NCBI GenBank assembly: GCA_008501765.1
Contig: QQUE01000002.1
Coordinates: 1,176,336 to 1,240,335 of the forward strand
Length of the DNA stretch: 64,000 bases
Direction: 5' to 3'
Source of the DNA: Calditrichota bacterium
GTDB taxonomy: Bacteria; Zhuqueibacterota; Zhuqueibacteria; Zhuqueibacterales; Geothermadaptataceae
Each line of letters begins with the position of its first letter. Position 1 is the stretch's first letter. The notes below the pieces were generated by a model that saw only the letters and a list, made by a program, of their open reading frames with translations, was not told where the DNA came from and searched no databases. Of the stretch, positions 25,483-34,187 are shown piece by piece. A program made the position numbers and the translations under genes.

Positions 25483-26463
25483 ATGTTTGGCATAAATCAA
25501 AATTGTGAAATTGCATTACCCGATACTTATTATACTTTGGAAGATTACCAAAGTAATATTCCGCGCTGGTGTCCCGGATGCGGCGACAATTCAATTCTTA
25601 CTGCCGTGCAACGGCTTTGCCGGGATGAGCAACTTGCTCCGGAAAAAACCGTTTTTGTTTCCGGTATTGGATGCTCGAGCCGGCTTCCCCACTACATGGG
25701 CACATACGGATTTCATGGCCTGCACGGCCGGGCTTTGCCGATAGCAGAGGGCGTGAAAATTCGTCGCCCGGACTTGAATGTCTTTGTAAATATGGGTGAT
25801 GGCGACTGCTGCAGTATTGGCACCGCCCACTGGATTCACGCTGTACGCTACAATATGAATATGACCGTAATGCTCCATGACAATGAAATTTATGGACTTA
25901 CTAAAATGCAGGCTTCCCCAACCTCACCACAGGGTTTGGTGACGAACACAACACCAAAGGGATCCTATCTCAAACCCATCAAACCTTTGAGCGTGACGCT
26001 GGGAATTAGCAATGTTTCATTTGTTGCTCAAGTTGCTGAATGGATGCCGGAGCTGATGTTTGAAATCATTAAAAAAGCCTATTATCACAAAGGTTTTTCA
26101 TTCATACGAATTGTGCAGCGATGTCCCCATTTTACACCCCATGTTTTTGACGATCTCATGAATCCGGATTCAGCTTTACTGCTGCAGCACGAAGATGGAT
26201 TGAGCTCGAGCGAAACAATGCTAAAAACTTATAAGGAACAGGAAATCCACGATCCATCCAATATTGATCGTGCCCGTGAACTTGCTGATATAGATGATGT
26301 TTTACCTGTTGGAATCCTCTATCGCAATGAAAACATCGAAGTCTATGATGAGACGAGAAGACGGCAACGATTCGTGACCCACAAAATGCGCAAAGATGCC
26401 CTCGAAACCCAATTTGACAAATTTTTAATCGAGCCGGTAAGCGGAGGTAACGGCCATGCCTGA
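25483..26463 (+). CDS. korB: 2-oxoacid:ferredoxin oxidoreductase, beta subunit (KorB type)
   Basis: TPP- and 4Fe-4S-binding subunit, 326 residues. Cluster ligands are visible as Cys30 and Cys33 (RWCPGCGD), Cys64 (GIGCSS) and Cys214 (IVQRCPHF). The TPP/Mg motif is NMGDGDCCSIG followed by HDNEIYGLTKMQ. GTYGFHGLHGRALPIAEG is the conserved loop of the Kor/Oor group. AAGAGGTGAG lies before the start, 53 bases after korA. The last 8 bases overlap the next gene, so the third protein is probably made in proportion to the enzyme. Confidence 0.94.
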   Translation: MFGINQNCEIALPDTYYTLEDYQSNIPRWCPGCGDNSILTAVQRLCRDEQLAPEKTVFVSGIGCSSRLPHYMGTYGFHGLHGRALPIAEGVKIRRPDLNVFVNMGDGDCCSIGTAHWIHAVRYNMNMTVMLHDNEIYGLTKMQASPTSPQGLVTNTTPKGSYLKPIKPLSVTLGISNVSFVAQVAEWMPELMFEIIKKAYYHKGFSFIRIVQRCPHFTPHVFDDLMNPDSALLLQHEDGLSSSETMLKTYKEQEIHDPSNIDRARELADIDDVLPVGILYRNENIEVYDETRRRQRFVTHKMRKDALETQFDKFLIEPVSGGNGHA

Positions 26464-28816
26464 TCCTGCAGTTGATCGCCAGGTTGATCAGGTGAGCAGC
26501 AATGGAGCGCTTGATCAATCAAAGAAGATTGACGTTCAGCAAGTTCTGCGGCAATTTTTCCTCTCCGGCCGCAAAAAAGATGTGCAAGTCGAAATACAAT
26601 CGCTCTCCGGATTGAATTCGATTTATAAAACCCGATTGCTCGGCGTTAATAAAATGCGTACAGATTTTCCGATAATTATGCCGGAAAAAAAATCCTTGCA
26701 CGTCGTGCCATTGCATCAATTTATTGATGACATAAATAGTGAATTGTCCGGCGATGATGAAGAAACAGCCGAACTCAAACACTATTTACTTCTCATCGAA
26801 GGTGCCATTCGCGAAAAATATTTTAAAAAATCGGCTGACCTGAAAGACGGGTGGAAAAAAGCAGTGAAATCCGTGGTTTCAGCATCGCGTACGGAAAAAA
26901 GCAAAAAGGAAAATTTACAGAAATCACTCACTTCTCTGTTCAAGAAATATGGCTTTTCTGGAGAATTGGTTGGCTTTCACCCGGAGGTTATTCAGCGCAT
27001 TTTCTCCCGCATTTATGCAAAACAAACAGCAAAACGAGCAGGCGATTTCCTGCAAAACACCAAAGATTTGCTGCAGAATATCACCGATATTTTGACCTCG
27101 GAATTTGAGAAATCGGATGCGGCAAAAACACCGGGACAACTGCGCAGCCGCCTTGCGGATGATGAGTTTAAGCTGGATACTTTTTCTGGCATGATGGCCC
27201 ACATCGGTGATCTTAGTTTATCGGAGAAACGAATCGCACGACTGGAACTGGTGAAAGAAAAATTGACGCAGTTGGTCACCACCATTGAAAGTGGCGAGAT
27301 GGCTGTTTCAATTGAATTGCAAACTGGTTTAAAGCACTATGAAGCCGAATTAAGAAAATTTATCGCTTATTTCCGCGCCCGCCAAATTGCACAACTCGAA
27401 ATTAAAAATAGCTACAAGCCGGAAAAACACGATCCTTTTTTTGAAAAGTTCGATCTGGTAAACATCCCGGTGCACGAACAAGTTTTTATTTCGCCTGCCA
27501 TAATTTACCTAAAACAGGATAAACTGGATGCAGAATGCCTTGCTGAAATTGCCCGCCTGGCGGAAGCGGATGCACCGGTTAAAATAATTATCGAGATCGA
27601 AAAGCCGCTTGAACCCGGGAAATCATCGTACGAACTAATGCAAATTTCCAGTAGCGCCAACCGCCTTTTGCGAACTTTGTTGGGTGAAAATCGTGCGTTT
27701 GTTTCCCAGATTTCCATTTCTGATCTCAAGGGAATGAAAAATGGATTCAAAAAAGGTCTACAGCATAACGGGCCTGCTATCTGGGGTGTCTTTGTCGGTG
27801 AGAAGAAAAATTCCGTCGACAGATATGTTGAGGTGATGAGTGCAACGCACGGGCGCGTCAGTCCGGTTTTTACTGCGGATCCGGCAAAAGGCAGTTGGGC
27901 ACATAAATTTTGCCTGAAGCACAACGAGAATTTTGAACAAAAGTGGACACAATCTGCTACCTCTTTTAGAAATGAAAATGAGGAAGTCAGCGAAGTCACC
28001 GGGTTATATACTGTCTTCGATTATTTGTCAGACCAACCTGAATTTGACTCCCATTGCATCGCTGTTGAATTATCAAAACTGACAGATTCGTTTGTCCCGA
28101 TGGATACATTTATTTCGGAAAAATGCAGTGCTGATAGCATTCCCTATGTGGTAAAATACGATAAATATGGGCATGAATTTGCCGTTGTCATCTCCCAGTT
28201 TTTAATAAATGTCGGACAAAAATTGACTCAAAATTGGCAGGCTTTGCAAGAACTGGCCGGCATCAATAATTCCCATGTATTGGCGCAAATGAGCATCGAG
28301 CAGGAAAAACTCGAAAAAGCTTTGCAGCAAAAAGAAGCTGATCTCGAACAGGCCTATCAGGCCAAACTGGATTCCGCGCTCGGCTCCCTCGCTGATGAAA
28401 TTGTCGGCAATATTGCCGCGGGTCTGCTCGGACAGGCCGCCTCGCCAGTTTCAACACCAGCACCGGCGGCTCCCGCCACCGCCCCATCAGAAACGCCCTC
28501 CGCGGAAAGTGCAAAAATTGCTGAACCCGAAACCACGGAAGAGGCCGAGGAAGACGATGCAATGTCGTTTGATGAGGCTTATATTGATACGCCGCTATGC
28601 ACGAGTTGCAACGAATGTGTGCAGCGCAACTCGATGATTTTTGCATACGACGGCAACAAGCAGGCAATCATTAAAGATGCCGCTGCCGGCCCATTTCGTG
28701 ATATTGTTGAGGCGGCCGAGAAGTGCCCGGTGAAAATAATTCATCCCGGAAAGCCTTTGCATCCCGATGAAGATGGTCTCGAAGATTTGATAAAACGTGC
28801 GGATGTGTTCAATTAA
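26456..28816 (+). CDS. Large accessory protein of the oxoacid oxidoreductase operon with C-terminal ferredoxin domain
   Basis: A 786-residue soluble protein. Residues 1-300 are mostly charged helices that I do not recognise. About 330-620 is an alpha/beta region ending in a module (about 521-604: FDYLSDQPEFD..., then IPYVVKYDKYGHEF and QNWQALQELAG) that reappears near the end of the 1459-residue protein two genes downstream. A helical, then Pro/Ala/Glu-rich linker (about 610-705) leads to a one-cluster ferredoxin domain with Cys715-x2-Cys718-x2-Cys721 and Cys757-Pro. A good site (GGAGGT) lies inside the korB end, which this gene overlaps by 8 bases. I infer an electron-transfer or assembly partner of KorAB. 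No function is established that I know of. Confidence 0.75.
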   Translation: MPDPAVDRQVDQVSSNGALDQSKKIDVQQVLRQFFLSGRKKDVQVEIQSLSGLNSIYKTRLLGVNKMRTDFPIIMPEKKSLHVVPLHQFIDDINSELSGDDEETAELKHYLLLIEGAIREKYFKKSADLKDGWKKAVKSVVSASRTEKSKKENLQKSLTSLFKKYGFSGELVGFHPEVIQRIFSRIYAKQTAKRAGDFLQNTKDLLQNITDILTSEFEKSDAAKTPGQLRSRLADDEFKLDTFSGMMAHIGDLSLSEKRIARLELVKEKLTQLVTTIESGEMAVSIELQTGLKHYEAELRKFIAYFRARQIAQLEIKNSYKPEKHDPFFEKFDLVNIPVHEQVFISPAIIYLKQDKLDAECLAEIARLAEADAPVKIIIEIEKPLEPGKSSYELMQISSSANRLLRTLLGENRAFVSQISISDLKGMKNGFKKGLQHNGPAIWGVFVGEKKNSVDRYVEVMSATHGRVSPVFTADPAKGSWAHKFCLKHNENFEQKWTQSATSFRNENEEVSEVTGLYTVFDYLSDQPEFDSHCIAVELSKLTDSFVPMDTFISEKCSADSIPYVVKYDKYGHEFAVVISQFLINVGQKLTQNWQALQELAGINNSHVLAQMSIEQEKLEKALQQKEADLEQAYQAKLDSALGSLADEIVGNIAAGLLGQAASPVSTPAPAAPATAPSETPSAESAKIAEPETTEEAEEDDAMSFDEAYIDTPLCTSCNECVQRNSMIFAYDGNKQAIIKDAAAGPFRDIVEAAEKCPVKIIHPGKPLHPDEDGLEDLIKRADVFN

Positions 28817-28904
28817 TATTTGAATCATATGTTCGAAGTGCAGGTACGATTTGGTCTCTGTATTCGTGCCTGATTTTAAATGTAAAAATTAGAATCAGAA
28901 TATT

Positions 28905-29747
28905 ATGGAATTTTTAACATCGGTAGGTTTTTTAACCGGATTGAGTATCGTTCTCGCGCTTTTGCTGGTTTTTGCCAACCGAAAATTGAGCGTGTACGAA
29001 GATCCCCGCATTGCCCAGGTGCAGGATATGCTGCCCGGTGCGAACTGCGGCGCGTGTGGCGTACCCGGTTGCGCAGCCTTCTCCGAAGAATTGGTCGCCG
29101 GCAAAGCGCTGCCGAGCGGGTGCTCGGTTGGCGGCCCGGAAACAGCCGAAGCCATCGCCAGTTTTTTAGGGATTGACGCCGGTTCTGCCGAGCGTAAAAT
29201 TGCCCGCCTTCTTTGTGCCGGTGGCTGCGATGTTGCCGGTGATATCGTCGATTACGCAGGATTTTCCTCCTGCCGTGCCGCGGCAACAGTTGCCGGCGGC
29301 AGCAAAGCGTGTACATGGGGTTGTCTCGGCCTCGCCGATTGCGAAGTCGCCTGCGATTTTGACGCCATTCACATGGGTTCCACCGGCCTGCCGGTCGTCG
29401 ACGCGGATAAATGCACGGCGTGCGGTGACTGCGTTGATATTTGCCCGAAAAATCTTTTCGAACTGCACTCCGAAAACCAGAAATTGCTGGTGCAGTGCAA
29501 ATCATTACTTGCCGGCGATGATGCGACAGATTTGTGCCAGGTAGCCTGTACGGGTTGTGGCATTTGTGCCGCCGATGCTCCGGCAGGTTTAATCGAAATG
29601 AAAAATAATTTGGCTATTGTCGATAAAAATAATTTTTTTGATCAAACAGAGATAGCTACTCTGCGCTGCCCCACCGGGGCCATTATATGGCTGGACGGTC
29701 AGCAATTCCCCAAAGAACAACGCTCCGCCAAATTGCAAAAAATTTGA
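28905..29747 (+). CDS. rnfB: RnfB-like iron-sulfur protein
   Basis: Electron-carrying subunit resembling RnfB of the Rnf ferredoxin:NAD oxidoreductase. 280 residues: one N-terminal membrane helix (about 5-24), the four-cysteine cluster motif Cys48, Cys51, Cys56, Cys73 (NCGACGVPGC...SGC), then CTWGCLGLADCEVAC and CTACGDCVDICP forming a two-cluster ferredoxin domain. The last ferredoxin-like domain keeps CTGCGIC and a distant RCPTGAI, while the fourth Cys of its first motif is Ala and most of the second motif is missing, so it can hold only one cluster. It lies 88 bases after the accessory protein gene. The membrane subunits RnfA, D, E and G are not in the window. Confidence 0.88.
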   Translation: MEFLTSVGFLTGLSIVLALLLVFANRKLSVYEDPRIAQVQDMLPGANCGACGVPGCAAFSEELVAGKALPSGCSVGGPETAEAIASFLGIDAGSAERKIARLLCAGGCDVAGDIVDYAGFSSCRAAATVAGGSKACTWGCLGLADCEVACDFDAIHMGSTGLPVVDADKCTACGDCVDICPKNLFELHSENQKLLVQCKSLLAGDDATDLCQVACTGCGICAADAPAGLIEMKNNLAIVDKNNFFDQTEIATLRCPTGAIIWLDGQQFPKEQRSAKLQKI

Positions 29748-29758
29748 GAGAATTTTCT

Positions 29759-32700
29759 ATGCTTTTCAAGAAAAATGATAAATCCAAATCGCAGAAGGCG
29801 CCTTTTCCCGGGAAGCCTGCGATAGCAAGCGGAAATACTACAGTTTTTGACCTCGAATCCAGGTATTGCGATACCATTGCAATCACAGCATCAGAACTGC
29901 AATCAGGTCGAAATTCCCAAAGTGCTGCCCGGTGCCAGATTGAACGATTTCAAAAAGAGAGTGCGGCTGTAAGTTATGTCGGAGGTGCAACTGCAATGGG
30001 ATTGCGCACAGCGGTCCTTTTAAACACAAAAAATTCGGCTCAATTAATCGACGGCATCACCGATGCGGTGGGAAAACATCTGCCGATTTTGTATCACTCA
30101 ATTTTGCATGAGATTGGTTATTTACATCAAATTTTAGACAGCGGGGCGCTGGTTTTATTTGCCAATGATGTGCAATCGCTGGCCGATCTTTCCTTAATTG
30201 GGCGCGCGGCTGCTGAGCGTGCACTGCTGCCCTGCGTCATTTTGAATGATGTACATTTGTCCCGCAACACACAAAATTATTTACATCCGGAAGAAGAATT
30301 AATACGGCAATTTCTTGGTGTTTCGTCAGATTATATTTCGCCAGCTACACCGGCGCAGGAAATGATTTTCGGCAAAAAACGCCAGCGCGTTCCACGCTAC
30401 TGCAACCTTGACCAACCAATGGCCGTTTTGCAAAATTTGAACCCTGCTTATGCTGCTCAAAATTCAGCAGCAGACCTCGTTTTCTCCGAACAACACAGTG
30501 AAGGTATTTTGCGCCAAAGCATGATCGATTTTGCTCAACTCACCGGCCGCGACTATTCAAAACCCCAGATGCATGCGTCGAAAAACGCCCGGCATTTCGT
30601 TGTCGCACAGGGATCGGTTTACCGCGAAATGTGTCCGGTTGTCGATTATCTTGAATCGGACCAAAAAATTAAGTGTGGTGTGCTGCATCTTTACAGTTTT
30701 ACACCGGCTGCCCTGCAGGATGTCGCTCAAAAACTCAGCGACTGCCGGAGCGTAACCGTCATCGAAAAATCGCAGAAATTCACTGGCAATCCGGGGCCAC
30801 TGTCGCGAATGCTGCAGCAGGCGCTTCCGGAAATTCACGGAAAAACTTCAGAAATTTTCACAGCGCTTGATGCGGGAGCAGAACGGAAACCATCTTTTGC
30901 TGAACTTGCAGCTGTTGTCGGCAATATGACTGCGGCAGCGACGCCGAGGAAAAAATATGTCATCGGGGCCCATTTTTCCCAGCCGGGCTTGCGATTGCCG
31001 AAGCTTGAAATGCTGCAGCAAAATGTGGAGAAAAATTATCCCGGAGCATCTGAGCATGTTTTAAGCGCTGACAAAATCACGCACAATTTGGTCGCAGGGG
31101 AGCAGATTTTACTTTTGCATAATACCGACTTTGATGACAAACTTGTCGCGCTCTTTTGCGCTGCTTTTTCTGCGGAGAATGGCGGGGCATTTGAAGCCGG
31201 GTATAGCTATCACAACGATGAAAAAGCGCTGATTTTTACGCGTACTTTACCTGAAAATAAGCCGTTCACCGGCCGCAAAGTTGTGGTCGCGGAAAGTACC
31301 ATCCAACTTGAAACAGCACTCCCGCAATTTAATTTGGCACAAGGCGGCAGCTTGCTTTTGCTGCAATCTGATAAAGAAATTCAAGCGTCAGAAAAATTAG
31401 CAGAATATTTACAACAGAATGCGATAACTATTTATACAATTCGGGAAAAAACACAGGCGCGTGCGCTGGCAATTTTAGGTGCGATCGCTCGATTTTTCCC
31501 GTTTGCCGATAAAAAGCAGAATAGTAAACTTAAAAAACAGTTTCTCTCGGCAATGAAAAAATCTGAGTTTAAATCACTCAGCGACGATTTTATATTTGGA
31601 TATGAATCTGTTAAATCCGTTAAAATTAGAAAAAACAAAGTTGAATCGATAAGCAAAGTCGATGAAATCGATGCGCCGTGGACGGTGAAATCTCTGCAAA
31701 AAATGGACGGCAGTCTCTTTGATCTGGAGAAATTCTGGAGCCGCATCGGCTACCAGCAGGCGGACGGTGATTGGGATAAAATTAGCGCCGATCCCTTCTC
31801 GGCAATGAAAACGATGCCCGCGGGCAGCAGTGCTTTTGCGAGCACAGCCACGGAAATAAAACAAATCGTGCAGTTTATTCCGGAAAATTTACCAGGCAAT
31901 GATTTAGGATTTTTGCACGCATTTGATGCCGGTGTTTGGGGTACGGTTCAAGAGCTTGGCGCGATTCTCGATACCGCGATTAATCTCAGACAAAGTTCAG
32001 GATTCACATTTTCGCAGCTCCCGCGCATGCGCGATAATTTGGCAAAATTGGCCTACAACGCTTTCCAGAAAGAGTTGGTCGAAAATTTCTGTTTTGCCGG
32101 AGATTTATTTGATGGCGCTTTCGCAAAACTTATCGATAAAATGCAGCCAAAAGAAGATCAAAAGCAGCAGATGCAGGCAGAATTTGATGCGGCCATTTCA
32201 CTTTGCCGTGAATTACTTTTGCTGAAAAATGAGCACTTTTTTGATGCCGCCCAAGCCAAAGAAAAAGGCAGCGGCAGGGCTGTCGTTTTGACGATCAATC
32301 CCGGTGAATATCGGGATGCAACGCATTTGTTATCATTGCTACCAAATTTGGCCGCCGAGGAAGTGAACGCCACGCCGGAAATCATCGCCAAATCGCAACA
32401 AAACTGGCTGTTTAGCCAGGCCCTGCCCGTGGTCGAACTCGATGATTTGCATTGCGAGTTGAATCCGTGGCACAGTGTGCTGAATAAGAATATTCGAGCG
32501 GCAGTTTTGCCTTTTTCCGGCCTGCCCTCCGGCGATGGTGTGCAGACAGCTTTGCGCATCGTTACCGTCGCAATAGAAAAATCGATGCAAAAGCGATCAT
32601 TGCAACTCAAAGAAAAAATTGCCGGCCTGCAGAAAAAGGTTGAAGAAAAAATCCAGGGGGATTTGAGTAGCGCCAGTCAAATTAACGATTTTGAAGCGTA

Positions 32701-34138
32701 CGGGCATCGATTAAATGAGCTGCTCGAAAGCGATGATAAAAAAATAAATGCCGCCAATCTCGCAGCCACCCGCCTCAACGCTGAACCCAGCGCAGAAAAA
32801 ATTCAGGAACTGGTAGCGGCCCGGGAAGCGCTTGTTGTCTTGAATCAGGCCTATGCAACTGGTGTCAGCGGTAGTGGACGCGCCAACGCTATTTTGGCAA
32901 TCGATGCGCAAATTGAAGTCGCCAAATTTCCTTATAACACCATTAAATCTCCGTGGTTGCAAGTGACCACAGCAGGTTCAACCGCAAGCCTGCAGGGATT
33001 GTTCGCTGGAATGACGAAACAAATGAGTGATACTTTTCTTGCTTTACGCAACGCTGAAAATCTGCTCGAAAAAGGACGCCAACTAACCACGAATTCACTG
33101 CAATGGGCTGATTTTACCGAAGAAGAAAAATCGTTTTGTCCCCCGGTTGTGAGCGTATTCCCGGATATCGGGTGCGGCAGCGAAATGAATGATATTTTAG
33201 GCCTGACCGCGTCCGCAAAGCCTTTTAAAATCGTTCTTTTAAATTCACAACCTGAAACCAACAACGCCTCATTTCTGCATCCAGTATTGGCAACTTTGAA
33301 TGCGAGCTTCCAAAATAATACAGCAGTTGTGCAGGGTGATATTGCCGATTCAGCATATCTTCTTGAAAAAACCAATACGAATTTCGAATTTGCCGGCCCG
33401 GCACTCATACAGATTTCTGCCCCTAAAAAGTTGGCAGGCAGCCACGCGATTGCCTTGGCGGAATTGGCGCGTCAATCGCGCTTCTCTCCTGCTTTTTCCT
33501 CGATTCCGGGCGACAGCGACCAAATCCTGCCCGGCCTGGATATTTCGGCCAATCCGGACTTCGATCAAATGTGGGTGACGAAAAACTGGATCCAAATAAA
33601 TAAAGAAGGATTGCGCAAAGCACTGACTGAAAAACTGACACCAGCGCACTTCCTCTCTCAATGGCCGCAATTTAAGCCTGAATTTGACGAAATAGCCGCC
33701 GCTTCTCTTAACGAGAATCACGTTCTGTTAACCGAATTTCTTGAACTTGAAACTGCTGACAGAACGGGCCGAATTCCCTATTTTCGGATGCTCGACTCCA
33801 ACAATGCGCTGCATTATTTCATGGTATCGGAGAATATGGTTCGGGTGTGCGAGCAGGCGAAACAATTGTGGCAGCTCTTGCAAAAACTCTCCCAACCTGT
33901 GCCCGATAAAACAGTTTCCAGTGATGCCAAGAATGTGACGGATTCATTTACCGGCGTTGAAAAACAGGAGCTGGAGAAGAGAATCGCTGAGCTCGAGCAA
34001 AACAGCGATCGCGTTATGCAGGAAAAGTTAAAAGGACAATTGTTGAATTTGAGCGGTTTTGCTGCCGGTAGTGATAATTTTCAGGAGACCCTGCGCACAT
34101 TTTTAGCAGGAATCAGCGAGACAAAAGATCAGGAATGA
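29759..34138 (+). CDS. PFOR-like giant protein lacking cofactor motifs (probable pseudoenzyme)
   Basis: 1459 residues from the ATG at 29759; a longer frame from 29687 would run into rnfB and lacks a ribosome site. By eye the layout follows single-chain pyruvate:ferredoxin oxidoreductase: a pyrimidine-domain-like part (about 60-200), a domain-II-like part with LTGRDYSKPQMHA, HFVVAQGSVYREM and VTVIEKSQKFTGNPGPL (about 255-350), a gamma-like domain (about 400-600), and a pre-ferredoxin segment reading IPENLPGND near 705, where PFORs have PENCIQCN. The two-cluster ferredoxin domain is absent. A TPP-domain-like part (about 1130-1290) keeps only DIGCGSE and has no GDGW-type motif. The tail (about 1298-1385) is shared with the 786-residue protein. 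It is probably a scaffold or regulator of KorAB. Confidence 0.7.
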   Translation: MLFKKNDKSKSQKAPFPGKPAIASGNTTVFDLESRYCDTIAITASELQSGRNSQSAARCQIERFQKESAAVSYVGGATAMGLRTAVLLNTKNSAQLIDGITDAVGKHLPILYHSILHEIGYLHQILDSGALVLFANDVQSLADLSLIGRAAAERALLPCVILNDVHLSRNTQNYLHPEEELIRQFLGVSSDYISPATPAQEMIFGKKRQRVPRYCNLDQPMAVLQNLNPAYAAQNSAADLVFSEQHSEGILRQSMIDFAQLTGRDYSKPQMHASKNARHFVVAQGSVYREMCPVVDYLESDQKIKCGVLHLYSFTPAALQDVAQKLSDCRSVTVIEKSQKFTGNPGPLSRMLQQALPEIHGKTSEIFTALDAGAERKPSFAELAAVVGNMTAAATPRKKYVIGAHFSQPGLRLPKLEMLQQNVEKNYPGASEHVLSADKITHNLVAGEQILLLHNTDFDDKLVALFCAAFSAENGGAFEAGYSYHNDEKALIFTRTLPENKPFTGRKVVVAESTIQLETALPQFNLAQGGSLLLLQSDKEIQASEKLAEYLQQNAITIYTIREKTQARALAILGAIARFFPFADKKQNSKLKKQFLSAMKKSEFKSLSDDFIFGYESVKSVKIRKNKVESISKVDEIDAPWTVKSLQKMDGSLFDLEKFWSRIGYQQADGDWDKISADPFSAMKTMPAGSSAFASTATEIKQIVQFIPENLPGNDLGFLHAFDAGVWGTVQELGAILDTAINLRQSSGFTFSQLPRMRDNLAKLAYNAFQKELVENFCFAGDLFDGAFAKLIDKMQPKEDQKQQMQAEFDAAISLCRELLLLKNEHFFDAAQAKEKGSGRAVVLTINPGEYRDATHLLSLLPNLAAEEVNATPEIIAKSQQNWLFSQALPVVELDDLHCELNPWHSVLNKNIRAAVLPFSGLPSGDGVQTALRIVTVAIEKSMQKRSLQLKEKIAGLQKKVEEKIQGDLSSASQINDFEAYGHRLNELLESDDKKINAANLAATRLNAEPSAEKIQELVAAREALVVLNQAYATGVSGSGRANAILAIDAQIEVAKFPYNTIKSPWLQVTTAGSTASLQGLFAGMTKQMSDTFLALRNAENLLEKGRQLTTNSLQWADFTEEEKSFCPPVVSVFPDIGCGSEMNDILGLTASAKPFKIVLLNSQPETNNASFLHPVLATLNASFQNNTAVVQGDIADSAYLLEKTNTNFEFAGPALIQISAPKKLAGSHAIALAELARQSRFSPAFSSIPGDSDQILPGLDISANPDFDQMWVTKNWIQINKEGLRKALTEKLTPAHFLSQWPQFKPEFDEIAAASLNENHVLLTEFLELETADRTGRIPYFRMLDSNNALHYFMVSENMVRVCEQAKQLWQLLQKLSQPVPDKTVSSDAKNVTDSFTGVEKQELEKRIAELEQNSDRVMQEKLKGQLLNLSGFAAGSDNFQETLRTFLAGISETKDQE

Positions 34139-34187
34139 GAAATACTAAATTCTCAGGTTTAGAAGAAATGGGATGACGGAACAATAA

